A stretch of 64,000 nt of DNA, taken from Phaseolus vulgaris. Its lineage: Eukaryota; Streptophyta; Magnoliopsida; Fabales; Fabaceae. Made by a program: the position numbers and the translations under genes. How positions within the stretch are numbered: the stretch's first letter is position 1; each line of letters begins with the position of its first letter. Positions 47,286 through 59,597 of the stretch are shown piece by piece. Under the pieces are notes generated by a model. The model had not been told where the DNA came from and did no database searches. It worked only from the letters and a program-made list of their open reading frames with translations. The stretch lies in contig NC_023758.2 of the NCBI RefSeq assembly GCF_000499845.2, positions 31,650,069-31,714,068 of the forward strand. The letters run 5' to 3'.

Positions 47286-48935
47286 TCAAAAGTGCCAACC
47301 ATTAGAACGCCAATAATTTCTGGCATTTTCAAGGGACCGGGCATGTTTGATCTTCAGAAACAGCTTGTAAGCCCTCTCTGTTTTCTCTGTAGCAAGCAGC
47401 CTGTTGCTCAGTTTACTATATACTAGCCTGCTTGGGCAGAACCCCTTGTGCAAAGCCTCCTCCATAACAAGAACAGCATTTTCCAGTTGTCCAACATTGC
47501 AAAGACCACTGATGATGTACTCATAAACTTCCAAATCTGAACTATACCCACACTCTTGCATCTCCTCCCATATGCTCAACAATGTTCCACATTTTCCAAC
47601 CTCAGAAAGCCGCATAAGCAGTATCTTATAAGCTTCCATTGATATCATACACCCTAATTTTCTTGCCTTCTTGTATATCACCAAAGCAGCGTATGGTGGA
47701 CCATAGCTACACAATCGTTTGATAAAGGTTGTTATGATCCCAATAGATGGCACAACACCTCGCCTCAACATTTCATCGAACATTTGAAGCGCATCAGCCA
47801 CTTTCCGCACTCTGAGAAACCCAGTAATTATTCTAACAAACGTATCAAGATCAGGTTCACAGTTATCACTCAACATCTTCTTATAATACTTAATACACTC
47901 CTCAAAATCCCCAACAGACACAAAATTGAAAATCATTGCATTATAAGCAGCAGTATCTGGCTGGCAATTCTTCTCCCTCATACCACAGAAAACTTCAACA
48001 GCCTCGTCCATTCTACCTACCCTCCCCAAGCTCTCCATAAGAAATCCAAACGTCCTACAATCATGTCCAACCCCATCAACCTCCATTTCTCTCATGATCC
48101 TCTCAACCTCACCCACCTTACCAATCTTAGACCATCCCCCAGCAACAACGTTGTATGTTCCAACATCAAAACACACCTTTCCCTTCATCGAATTCAACAC
48201 AGAATTGGCAGCACCAACATGAGACCGATGACACAGACACGACAAAAGCACGTTCAAAGCCTCGGTGTCACGCCGAACCCCAAGATCATCCAAGTTCCCG
48301 AAGATCTGAATTGCCCTAGACACATGACCAGCCCTAACAAAACTATCAATAACAATAGACAACAACAACAAATCCCCATTAATACCACATTTCCTCATGT
48401 CACATAACACACCCATCATAAACACAAAAAACTTTCTTCTTCCTAGTGCCTTAACAATCACATGGTAACTACCAACTTCATTGGGTATCCCTGGTAGTTT
48501 TACTGCCCAGTTGAAAAACGTGACCATGAATTCACCACTGAGGTTTCCATTGTTGAGTACTTTACCAAGAATGTTAACGTCGACGTCAGCACCAACGTTC
48601 GACAAAGCGGTTTCGATTGCGGCCTTGCCCTTTAGTTTCTGGAGGAAGACTCCGCGCAGTTTGTCTTCTGGAGGCAAAAACGCGTCCACAGATTTCGCGT
48701 CCAGGTGCGACGGTTTGAGGGGTTCTGAAACGGTGTTTTGGGATTTAGAAGTGGGAATGGGAAAAAGGTGGGAGATTTGGTCGTGAATGAGGCGTTCGTC
48801 GATGTGGGGATGGTGGTGGTGAGGAGAACATGGCGGCGCGTGGAGAGATGAGAGTGGAGAACAGGGCGTGGAGGCAAGAGGGTGGTGATGCGGTTTGGTG
48901 AAACGCGCGAGGAAGTGGAAAGATCGAAACGACAT
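47286..48935 (-). CDS. pentatricopeptide repeat protein, P class (At5g43820-like)
   Basis: Intronless, 549 residues, typical of plant PPR genes. The first 40 residues are rich in Arg, Ser, Pro and His with almost no acids, consistent with a mitochondrial (or plastid) targeting peptide. From about residue 155 to 525 lie ten or so 35-residue PPR motifs, for example TYNVVAGGWSKIGKVGEVER (260-279), AYNAMIFNFVSVGDFEECIK (330-349), TFVRIITGFLRVRKVADALQ (365-384) and YEYIISGLCNVGQLENAVLV (471-490). No E, DYW or SMR domain is present, so it is the P class, which usually stabilises, cleaves or helps splice organelle RNA. The C-terminus RNYWRSNGWHF follows the last repeats. The resemblance to Arabidopsis At5g43820 is from memory. 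Target RNA unknown. Confidence 0.92.
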   Translation of the reverse strand: MSFRSFHFLARFTKPHHHPLASTPCSPLSSLHAPPCSPHHHHPHIDERLIHDQISHLFPIPTSKSQNTVSEPLKPSHLDAKSVDAFLPPEDKLRGVFLQKLKGKAAIETALSNVGADVDVNILGKVLNNGNLSGEFMVTFFNWAVKLPGIPNEVGSYHVIVKALGRRKFFVFMMGVLCDMRKCGINGDLLLLSIVIDSFVRAGHVSRAIQIFGNLDDLGVRRDTEALNVLLSCLCHRSHVGAANSVLNSMKGKVCFDVGTYNVVAGGWSKIGKVGEVERIMREMEVDGVGHDCRTFGFLMESLGRVGRMDEAVEVFCGMREKNCQPDTAAYNAMIFNFVSVGDFEECIKYYKKMLSDNCEPDLDTFVRIITGFLRVRKVADALQMFDEMLRRGVVPSIGIITTFIKRLCSYGPPYAALVIYKKARKLGCMISMEAYKILLMRLSEVGKCGTLLSIWEEMQECGYSSDLEVYEYIISGLCNVGQLENAVLVMEEALHKGFCPSRLVYSKLSNRLLATEKTERAYKLFLKIKHARSLENARNYWRSNGWHF

Positions 48936-49418
48936 CGTTGACCCACATCAATGTTTGTTAGTGAACAGTTTAGTGTAGTGAATACTAATGAAAGTATCTA
49001 TAGTACAATGTTTACATGATGAATTTAACTACCACTGTTAATTTTGATAACCTGACAACTTATATGTTATATCACCTTCCACTCATTTTTTTAATTTAAT
49101 TTAGATTGATTTTGTGGTTTTCTTGTATAATTTCTTATTAATATATGTGTCTGATTTTATTCTTGACTTAAACTTCTATGTTGACAAATAGTTTTATTAT
49201 CTATCTGATTATAATTAAATATTTATTCTTTTCAACCTTGTGTATAATATTAAATTATTTGTTAATATGTATTAAAAAAATTCTTATTATCAAATAAATT
49301 ATAGTATAAATGTATAAGAAGGATTTATGATTTTATAACAAAGAAAAATAAAGCACGATTATCTTGTATTTACATATTGTGTCATATGCTTGAAATTCAC
49401 ATTGAAGAAACATTTACA

Positions 49419-49578
49419 AGACTCCAACAATCAAATGAATGAGAGCATATAATTATGAAGACTCTGATGATCAAGTGAGTGATAACATATAATTATGAAG
49501 ATTCCAAGAATCAAGTGAGTGAGAGTATATAATTATGAAGACTCCGACGATCAAGTGAGTGAGCATATAAGTATGAAT
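49419..49578. repeat. 40-bp minisatellite
   Basis: AGACTCC-type unit starts at 49419, 49459, 49499 and 49539, exactly 40 bases apart, each containing ATCAAGTGAGTGA and TATAATTATGA. Unit 2 of the large duplication has about two and a half copies at 50750, 50789 and 50829. Confidence 0.85.
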
Positions 49579-49667
49579 ATATTGAGTAGTTGGAATGAAA
49601 CCTCCCTTTATTTAGGGTCTTGAGACCTTTTTATAGTACTTGTAGATCCTTCATTTAGGAATTAACA

Positions 49668-49670
<3 letters not shown>

Positions 49671-49702
<32 letters not shown>
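49671..49702. repeat. (AT)16 microsatellite
   Basis: Uninterrupted AT dinucleotides, 32 bases, inside unit 1 of the duplication; unit 2 has only a short remnant near 50875. Confidence 0.9.
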
Positions 49703-49704
<2 letters not shown>

Positions 49705-50360
49705 ACATTATTTTAGGGATGTTGGCAAAGTATATCTTTATTTATTTTCATATCAAATTTAGAATAAATATTTGTGCATAACTAATTCAATTATTTATTT
49801 CAGTTGTTTTAATATATTTCACTAGCCATTTGGGTCGACTTCAAAACAAATTATTGAGAGTCTATTATTGTTTTGGACTGAGTTAAGTATTTATTCTCTC
49901 GAACCAGAACAATATACCTGAGTGGTCAGATCCCGAACACCCGAACAATACAAATACTAATAAACTTCCTGCACACATATGTACATTTATATTTTTTTTA
50001 AGTTTTTTATTTTATTTTAATATTTTTGTATTTTTCTCCCAAAAACTAATTCATAAACATATGGTGGTATTCTTTTGTGACAAATTTATAGAGCACATCA
50101 CATTTTTTTTACACTAACCTCTCTAGTATACTGGAGAAACAATAAATAATATAATTTAAATAATTAATTCCAGTTTAATTTGGATAGATAGCAAAATGTG
50201 AAATTACAAATTAAAATAAATTGCTCAAATTAAAAAAAAATTGTGAATTTTTATTCTTATTTTAAGGTAAGAAAAATAATAATAATTTTTAATTTACCAG
50301 AAGAGTGGCATAGTTGAGGTTTTGGTTCCAAGGTTCACGCAAATATATAAAGTGTGATCC

Positions 50361-51660
50361 CACTGATAATTTTGATAACATGACAAGTTATATGTTATAT
50401 CATCTTTCACTAATTTTTTATTTAATTTATATTGATTTTTCGGTTTTATTGTATAATTTCTTATTAATATATATGTATCTCATTTTATTCTTGGTTTAAC
50501 CTTTTAACCCTCTATATTGACAGATAGTTTTATTATCTATCTGATTATAATTAAATACTTATTCTTTTTAACATTATGTATAATATTAAATTATTTGTTT
50601 ATATGTATTAAAAAAATCTTATTATCAAATAAATTATAGTAAAATATAAATGTATAATAAGGATTCATGATTTTACAACAAAGAAAAAATAAATTTGTAC
50701 TTACATCATATGTTTGAAATTCACATTGAGGTAACTGCATCTGTTGATAAGACTTCGACGATCAATTGAGTGAGAAAATATATTATGAAGACTCCGACAA
50801 TCAAGTGATTTGAAGTATATAATTATGAAGACTTCCATCAATTTAGGAACTAACAACTATAAAAATAGTATGTTAATATATATATCTCCTTTATTTTAGA
50901 AATGTTGATATAACATTATCTTTGTTTATTTTCATCGAATTTTTTAGAGTAAATATTTGTGCCTAACTAATTCAGTTATCTATTCAGTTATTTTAATATA
51001 TTTTGCTAGCCATTTGGATTGAGTTCTTAATAAATCATTGGGTTTATTATTGTTTTAGACTGAGTTAAGTATTTACCCTCTTACACCAATCGGACTAGGA
51101 CAACGCACCTCAGTGATCCAAACACGTCCTACCAGTACAAATACTAATAAACTTCCTGCACACATGTGTACATTTATATTTTTCTTTTAAAATTTATTTA
51201 TTTATTTTATTATTTTTCTTCCAAAACTAATCATATAACTTTATATCATTCATAAACATACGGTGGTATTTTTTTGTGACAAATTTATAGAGCACATCAC
51301 ATTTTTTTTTTACACTAACCTCTCTAGTATACTGGAGTAACAACAAATAATATAATTGAAATAGTTAATTTCAATTTAATTTGGATAGATAGCAAAAATG
51401 TGAAATTACAAATTGAAATAAATTGCTCGAATTAAAAAAAATTGTGAATTTTTATTCTTATTTTAAGGTAAGAAAAATAATAATAATTTTTAATTTACCA
51501 GAAGGGTGGTAGCAGGTGAGAAACAAATCTAATAAATTCCAATTCTCTGTGTCTGGTCAAAAAAATCCTTAGAGTTCAGATCTTTTTTCAAGTTAGTTAT
51601 TTTAGTTAGTTAGTTGAGGTTTTGGTTCCAAGGTTCACGCAAGTATACAAAGTGTGATCC
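50361..51660. repeat. tandem duplication, unit 2 (upstream and leader of epimerase)
   Basis: Second copy, ending within the promoter or leader of the epimerase gene, 87 bases before its ATG. TATA-like GTATACAAAG at 51643-51652 corresponds to ATATATAAAG at 50343-50352 in unit 1. It keeps the roughly 99 bases (about 51513-51611) lost from unit 1. Confidence 0.85.
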
Positions 51661-51746
51661 CAATTCCATGACTCTTCACCCTTTTCAGTTTTCCTTCTTG
51701 GCTCACACACATAGATAAAGATTTTAGTTTCTTCAAGAATTTTGAT

Positions 51747-53516
51747 ATGAAGAATTCTGAGTCTACTTCTAAAGCAGGTGAAGGAGCACAGTCATCACCA
51801 GCAAAAAGTGAGAAGAAACCTCTTGATCCTGGAGTTGTTGAACTCATCAACGACAAGAATGGAATACCCCAACTCATTCTCAAAAATGGTGATGCTTCAG
51901 CAACCATTAGTTTGCTGGGAGCTCAGGTTCTTTCTTGGAAAACAAAAGCAACTGGAGAGCTACTCTTCGTAAGCAAGAAAGTACTTCCCCCATCATTCTC
52001 TTAATCATCTTTTTAATCATTGATCAATGCAATGTGTTAGTTATTCTTCTGTTTATGAATCTTTAATTGATTTTTTGAATTCTTCTGTTTATTAATTTTC
52101 CTTTTATTTCAATAGGCAATCTTTGATCCTCCCAGAGCTGTGAGGGGAGGGATTCCAATCTGTTTTCCACAGGTATAAATCATTTTTTAAAATTTTAATT
52201 ATATTCCACAATGCTGCATTGCAAACAGATAATGGAAAAATTAGTGTAATTTTTGTGCAGTTCGGAAACAGAGGAGCACTGGAGCAGCATGGATTTGCCA
52301 GAAACAGGATCTGGACGATAGAGAAAGATCCTCCACACCTTTCTGGTAATTTCAGTGCAAAAGTTTACATTGATCTGTTGCTTAAACCATACAAAGAAGA
52401 TAGCAAAACATGGCCACACAGGTACCAGAATGTATATTTATCATTTAATCATCTTCTATATACTTTTCTAACATAACTACAATTTTCCATTTCTTTATCA
52501 TAACCACAGTTACATATATGTATTTAATTAATTATACGAACTCTTTTTTAATGTGATTGTGATTATTAATTATACTTTTACATGTTTATATGTCTTATGT
52601 TATATTTTTTAAATGTTTGTGAATCTTATATAGATTCTCCTTTCTTTTGATTTCAAGTTCTGAATATCACTTCCCTTTACACTATCTTTTTCAGCTTCGA
52701 GTTTCGCCTAAGGATTTCTTTGACAGCAGATGGTATTCTGAATTTGACATCACGAATCAGAAATGTTGGTAGCAAGAATTTCAGTTTCTGCATTGGCTAT
52801 CGTACATATCTGTCCGTCTCAGATGTTAGGTGGGTATACTTTGTAAATATTTCTGAGTAAACATTGTGAAAAGGAAGAGTTTGACTAAGTAGTGAGTTGG
52901 TAGTTATGAGTAAACATAATTCATCTTTACTATTTAATTGTTGACAGTGAAGTGAGGATAGAAGGGTTGGAAACTGAGTACTACCTGGACAACCTATTGC
53001 AGAAGCAACAATTCACAGAACAGGGAGGTGCTTTGACATTTGAATCTGAGGTGAAACAGTTCTTATAATCTTTTTTTCAAGTTAGAGTTACTCTTTTTAT
53101 ACCCAATATTTAATCAGTTTGTAAATTTTATTGTCTCCATCTTATAGGTTGATAGGATCTATATCAATTCTAACAATATGGTAGCTGTTCTGGATCATCA
53201 AAAGAGGAGAACATTTGTGATAAGAAAAGATGGACTCCCTGATGTTGGTGAGTTTCTTTTAAAACCTGAAAAACAAGTAATATTGATGGCTTGTGTCATT
53301 TTCTTAGCCAAACTAACAATTCATATTACATTTTGTCATTGAACAGTTATTTGGAATCCTTGGGATAAAAAATCCAAGTCCATAGTAGATCTAGGGGATG
53401 AAGAGTACAAGCAAATGCTGTGTGTGGATGGTGCAGCAGTTGAAACACCAATCCCCTTGAAGCCTGGTGAAGAATGGAAAGGTCGTTTAGAATTGTCACT
53501 TCTTCAATCTTCTTGA
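51747..53516 (+). CDS. glucose-6-phosphate 1-epimerase (aldose epimerase family)
   Basis: Interconverts alpha and beta glucose 6-phosphate; probably cytosolic since no targeting peptide is visible. Seven exons: 51747-51980, 52116-52172, 52261-52421, 52695-52829, 52948-53050, 53148-53247 and 53347-53516; all GT-AG and in frame, 319 residues as usual for the family. Landmarks are the start MKNSESTSKAGEG, LISLLGAQVLSW-type strand, AIFDPPRAVRGGIPICFPQ, the signature EQHGFARNRIW with the likely catalytic His107, VIWNPWDKKSK and GAAVETPIPLKPGEEW with the likely catalytic Glu296. The promoter region is duplicated in tandem just upstream, which could affect expression. No lesions. Confidence 0.94.
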
Positions 53517-55357
53517 TCATCTGCTGCTGCTGTGAATTTTATGTGCAGACTGAAATCAATCAATAACAATAAGACTACCTGAACATTGTTTTTTAGCCAA
53601 TGGTAGTTTGTGCAAATATTGTCACAGTAAAAGTCATAAGCACAGCATCTATGTAAATAAATAGAGAACACAAATCAAAATTTTTGATAAAGGTGAACTG
53701 AAACAGCTGAATTAGATGCATAATGTGAATTTTTGATGACTTGAGAATCCATTTGAATGAAAGTGACTTTGCAATGTCCATCTGCAGTTTCTATGAAGTT
53801 ACACTGTCATCTTCCATATATTTACTTTAAAATATGATAATGCAAATACCATTCTTAACAAGTATTTGAACAAGTAAACTTTTCCACATTTTCTACTCCA
53901 TCATTCATCTTATTGCTACCTCATTTGTTTATTTCATTTCAAATAAACTTTACAAACTATTTCATTTTATACTCACACAAGTGAGTGAATGCAAACTTTC
54001 CAAATGATTCACACAAATTAGTATAATTATTTAATATGTAAAAATGAGTATTAAATTTAATAACTAGGAAATATTAGTATAAATAAAAATGGTTTAGAAA
54101 AGGTAATTTATTTTTATAAGAGATATCAGTAAATGGATTTGGAACAGAAGAGTTAAAAACAGGTTTCATCTCCACCACAATTTTGCATTGGCAATGTGGA
54201 TATCACTGTGAGGTTTGCATCGGATGCTACACCTTTTACCAATCACCAATCATCAATCTTTTAAGTTTTTTTCTTTCTCTCATTTTCGGTTCAGCCCCTT
54301 TTGGAAATGACAGTGCCTCTAAAATATCACTTTTGAGTAACAATAAGACAAAACAAAAAGTAAACCACATCTCTCAATAATACTGTCTCATACTTCCTTT
54401 TCATCCTAATAATATTACTATTTTCCTTGAAAACGGTGTTTTGATAATATTTAGAGTTGTATAAATTTTTTAATATAATGGGTTAAATTTGAAGGGGAAG
54501 TAAAAAGTGAATTTGAGAAAAAGGAGAGTAGAAATAAATATTGTTTTGATTAAAGAAATGAGAATAAAAAGTGAAGGAAAATCAAGAAAAAAATTTATGA
54601 ATGATTGATAAATTGTTTTAATTGATGGAATAGTAAGATTATAATTTTAATTTTGTAGTTTAAATTAATTTAAAGTAAAATATTATTATTTATTTAAAGA
54701 TAAAATTTGCATGTGATACATAAAAAAATGTTGAAAATAAATTTTGATAAAATTAAAATATAAATAATTATAAAAGATTTAAGCGAAATTATAAATTTTA
54801 TAATTTATGTCCCTAAGCACTTCTATAAACCATTTTGGAGTTTAATAAAGATAAGTATTTTACTCACAGCGAAATATACATTATCATTGTCAAAATTGTT
54901 AATATTGATACACAACTTATATTTACTTTTTAGTGTTATAGTATTTACATTTAAATACCATTTTAAATAATAAATAAACCATATTAAAGGAATTATATTT
55001 ATATGTTATACACTTTACAAACATATACAATGTTTTTTATAGTATCAATTAATCATAAATAAAATAAACTGTTTATTTAAAGTTGTTGTTTTTTTATAAT
55101 AATTATTTAAAATTTCATAACAACACATTTGAGTGGATAAAAGAAATTTAGATTAATTAATACTATATCATAATTAAACTCCTAAATAAATAAATAAAAA
55201 TTGTGTCCTGATATTATAAAACAATTTTACAGTGTCCTTTAATTATTAACAATCAGATATTATGTAAAATTTGATCCACTTGTCTAAAAAATTATAATAT
55301 ACTTTTTACAGTATTATTTGATATCAATCACAATATTTTAATATGATTCAACCATAA

Positions 55358-55397
<40 letters not shown>

Positions 55398-56775
55398 GTG
55401 GAAAATTATAAAATTTTATTTTTGAAACTTTTATCAAATAGATACATTTATCGCATTAACAATGCATCATACCAAGAATCTCATAATCGGTTTTTAAGTC
55501 TCTCACATACTAAGAACTTTATGGGATATATAACTGATTTTTATTTAAGATGCTTGGTTTAAGTATCTCAAAGTATCTAACAAAATGTTATTATAAGTCT
55601 AAGAAACACATTTTGACTATGGATCAACCAAATGACTACACATGAATACATAAAAAGGTTTTGTTTAAGACTTACTTGTTGATGATTTATGCATGCAATA
55701 AACCAAGCACATGATATTTGACATACATACAACACTTCACCAATACATTCCTTCACCAAAACACCTACACTATAACAATCATATAGGTCAACCTTCAACT
55801 ACCTCCTAGCCATGTAAACATAGCCAAACAAAACTACAAACTTAAAAAAAATGTGAGACATAATAGATTATATGAAAAACATTATCAGTTATATTTTAAA
55901 ATAAAGCAAATAATTGATTATGTACTTCATTTTAAAGCATAAACAAGTATCCCCTTTTAACAATTTATCTTCATCCTTCAAATCTCCAATGTCATTTGTT
56001 TGAGGCATAATAACTTACATTTACATATTCAACGAACTCCAACGACCATCATTTTATAAAAACATTTTTACTACTATTGACAACAAATTCTTCCAAACAA
56101 AACTTCACCAACTTTATTTCACATTAATAATAACAAACTTTTTTAAGAAAGAATGTAAATATGAACATTTACAAGATTTATTCACGAGTATTTACTAAAT
56201 TTTCAAAAACTCAGATAAATAATTTTCTATCACATTTAAAAATCTATGCATGACCACTCTGAAAATCTTTATCATTCACTTTGTAAAAATGAAGAATACT
56301 TTGATTACCTTACTTTTCCTCTATTTCTTAGCACTTGAACTAGACACTTCATATACTCTTTACTCCCACATCCACACACACTTCCTCGCTAATCAATTGA
56401 TAGAAACACATGTCTTTCCCTAAAATTCATCCGTGTAAAGAGAATTTACCCATAAACAAAAAGAGCATTACAAAATAATAATAATAATAATAATACTGGC
56501 CCTTTTACCCTTTCGGTGATTCACAATGAAAAAAAAATTACAGTTGAATACGACCACCTCATTTGACTTAACGCAACACAACCTGGCAGTATCTGCAGGC
56601 ACATTTTTCGATGCAAGTTTCTGAGTGTCCGCTTCTGATTTCGTTCTTTTCCCTCTCTATTTTTGTATGACATTTGGAGGTAAGTTGTTGGTATCTTTGT
56701 TTGACAGAAGCATAGCAGTGGTGGTTGGTCTGAGCGTTTGCACCAGAATTTCACCACCTTGTTCTCTGCCGCAAG
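53517..56775. other. intergenic region
   Basis: 3' flank of the epimerase, then AT-rich sequence with an (AT)n run at 55363-55393 and a (TAA)n run near 56477. The last 200 bases are the leader of the receptor gene. Nothing else recognised. Confidence 0.45.
55363..55393. repeat. (AT)15 microsatellite
   Basis: Uninterrupted AT dinucleotides in AT-rich spacer. Confidence 0.9.
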
Positions 56776-59065
56776 ATGCAACGCATTTTCTGTTTGGTCT
56801 CTTTGCTTTCTTTGGTTTCTCTCATCCTCTCCCGACCCAATGCAGAACCCACAGAGGACAAGCAAGCACTTCTTCATCTGGTCGAAAAGTTGGCTCCTTT
56901 ACGACCCCTCAATTGGAACCAAACCTCTTCTCCTTGCACCTCTTGGACCGGTGTAACCTGCAACTCCGACCACTCACGAGTCATAGCCATTCACTTGCCG
57001 GGCTTCGGCTTTCACGGAACCATTCCTCCCAACACGTTAAGCCGCGTCACGTGCTTGCAAACACTCAGTCTCAGATCTAACTCCATAACTGGTCCTCTCC
57101 CTTCTGATTTCTCCAACCTCTCTAACCTTTCCTTTCTCTACCTTCAGTTCAACAATTTCTCTGGTTCCTTACCCGATTTCTCTGCCTTCAGGAACCTCTC
57201 TGTTCTCGACCTCTCCAATAACTGTTTCACTGGCACCATTCCTCTCTCCCTCTCCCATTTGACCCACCTAACTGCCATCAACCTTGCCAATAACTCGCTT
57301 TCTGGCCAAATCCCTCTCTCTCTCCACAGGTTTCCCAACTGGGCTTTCGTGGGAAACAATGTCTCTCTCCAAACAATTTCACATTCCAAATCTGCGAAAC
57401 ACGGTGAAACGGCGCTGTTTTGGGTTGTTGTTGCTGCTGCTCCTGTTGCTCTTGCAGCGTTCGTTGCTTTTATCCTAGTGTGCTGGTCCAGAAAGAAGAA
57501 AGGGGATTCCTTTGCTCGGAAGTTGCAGAAGGGAGATATGTCTCCGGAAAAAGTAGTTTCGAGGGACCTTGATGCGAATAATAAAATATTTTTCTTTGAG
57601 GGGTGTAGCTATGCGTTTGACTTGGAGGATTTGTTGAGGGCCTCTGCTGAGGTACTGGGGAAGGGGACGTTTGGTGCTGCATATAAGGCTGCGTTAGAGG
57701 ATGCTACCACTGTTGTTGTGAAGAGGTTGAAGGAAGTGGGTGTTGGAAAGAGGGACTTTGAGCAGCACATGGAGGTTGTGGGGAATCTGAAACATGAGAA
57801 TGTGGTTCAGCTAAAGGGGTACTACTATTCCAAAGACGAGAAGCTCATGGTCTATGATTACTACACTCAAGGGAGTCTCTCTGCTTTGTTGCATGGTTTG
57901 TACCTTAATTTTGCTTTCCTACATTTTCAAGTTAATGTCCATGCTCACTTGTGTAGAATCTTCCGCTTTTTGGGTGCTTAGATGTTGTTTTTGTATCTTA
58001 GGTTTTGACTCAAAAGAAAGGCTCCCTGCATATTTGGTATGTTAAGTAAGTTAAAATTTGGTCTCTGGATAAGCTTTGATTGTACTCGTGTTCTAAAGCC
58101 AAACAGATCTTGGCTTTCACTTTCACTGGAGAAACTATTATATGGTCCTGCCCAACTTCCACTTCCACACTGTTGTTAATTATTCCTTATTATAAATTGA
58201 AAATCTTACAGTTGGTGTTGTATGTTTAAGTCAAGTGTTTATATATGAACACTTTTTATTTGAAACGCTTGCCTTGTTATCAGACAAAGTTGACAGTATA
58301 TCACACTAACAAAACTAATCTGTTCTGAAAATTTTATGTCGTTACATGCGGCAAAACTAAACTGTTGAAACCTTTGCTGTGACTGATAAATAATGCTTTC
58401 TGAGTTTTTCAGGTAAGAGAGGAGAGGATAGGGTGCCTTTAGATTGGGAGACTCGAATGAAAATTGCTTTGGGTGCTGCACGAGGCCTCACTCGCATCCA
58501 TTGCGAGAATGGGGTGAAGCTTGTGCATGGCAATATCAGATCCTCAAATATCTTTGTGAATACTAAACAGTATGGTTGTGTGTCTGATCTTGGCCTAGCA
58601 ACAATTATGAGTTCAGTTCCCATACCCATCTCACGAGCCGCTGGTTACAGAGCACCTGAAGTTACAGACACGAGGAAAGCAACACAACCTGCTGATGTTT
58701 ACAGCTTTGGTGTGGTCTTGCTAGAGCTTCTCACTGGAAAATCCCCTGTGTACACAACTGGGGGCGATGAGATTGTGCACTTGGTGAGATGGGTTCATTC
58801 GGTTGTGAGAGAAGAGTGGACAGCAGAAGTGTTTGACTTGGAGTTGATCAGGTATCCCAACATAGAGGAAGAGATGGTGGAAATGTTGCAGATAGCCATG
58901 TCATGCGTGGTGAGGGATCCTGATCAGAGGCCTAAGATGTCGGAAGTTGTAAAAATGATAGAAAATGTGAGGCAGATTGATACAGTAGTGAATCAGCAAG
59001 CATCATCTGAGAACCAAGCCAAATCTGCAACACAAACCCCTTTAACCACTCTGCGTGATATTTGA
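56776..59065 (+). CDS. LRR receptor-like pseudokinase (At4g23740-like, LRR III)
   Basis: Two exons, 56776-57895 and 58413-59065, phase 1 at a GT-AG intron, 590 residues. Signal peptide residues 1-23; LRR N-terminal cap 25-62 (ALLHLVEKL...SPCTSWTGVTC); about five LRRs 65-190 (LQTLSLRSNSITGPLP, LSFLYLQFNNFSGSLP, LSVLDLSNNCFTGTIP, LTAINLANNSLSGQIP); transmembrane helix about 213-236; kinase domain about 290-560. The Gly loop GKGTFG (295-300) and Lys316 (VVVKRLK) are present, but the catalytic HRD is HGN (412-414) and DFG is SDLG (431-434), so it should not phosphorylate. Such LRR III proteins act at the plasma membrane as co-receptors or scaffolds, several in growth, cell wall or immune responses. 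Ends TTLRDI. No lesions. Confidence 0.94.
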
Positions 59066-59597
59066 CAACTTTCTTCTATCACTACACCAAAAAAGAAATC
59101 AATGATCTGCCTCTATTTGATTTCAGTGTATCTGAAAATGTTTTGTTCCAAATTCTGAACAAGAGCATGCACGGTTCTTTTCACTACTTTTCTCTGGTAA
59201 TTCTTGTTCAGCACATTTGCTACTATCAGGAATAAGCCAAACTAATTTAACTAATTTCTATATGATTGTGTTTTTAATGCGTTGGGGGAAGGAAGCACCA
59301 GATGATAGTGCAATCCGGTGGTTGCTTATCTTTCTAGCTGTTAACTCATGAAACATTTCATTTGTTTTCTTGTGCTTGTGTTTTAGCTTTGTGCCTGGAA
59401 ACTGCTTTTGTTTGTTTGATTCACTGTGTCATCTTCGTCAATCGGATCTGTGATTTTCCATTTTAACATTGTGTCACTTGATGAACCTTTTTCCATTTCT
59501 CTAGACTTCGGAATTGTGCGAATGCAGTGTTATATATGGTTGAGGTTCAAACACGTCTCTTAAATGTGTTTCAGACATAGTCTTATGACATGTGTAT
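59066..59597. other. 3' flank of the receptor pseudokinase gene
   Basis: 3' untranslated region and flank; CACTACACCAAAAAAG at 59081 resembles a CACTA end but has no partner. Confidence 0.35.

Larger units (their letters stand above)
49033..50360. repeat. tandem duplication, unit 1 (upstream of epimerase)
   Basis: Colinear with unit 2 (50361-51660): both begin CACTG(T/A)TAATTTTGATAAC, share TTATATGTTATATCA, CACATTGA(A/G)G, TAAACTTCCTGCACACAT, GAGCACATCACATTTTTTTT, AATTTACCAGAAG and end with GGTTCCAAGGTTCACGCAA and AGTGTGATCCCA. Offsets change from 1,328 to 1,201 to 1,300 bases along the unit, reflecting a longer minisatellite and AT run in unit 1 and a deletion of about 99 bases near its end. 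Confidence 0.85.

Noticed and set aside
47784..48407. 207-codon plus-strand open frame
   Set aside because: Lies wholly antisense to the PPR gene; composition is that of a shadow frame.
59081..59096. CACTACACCAAAAAAG as a CACTA transposon end
   Set aside because: No matching inverted end downstream; lies in the 3' flank of the receptor gene.
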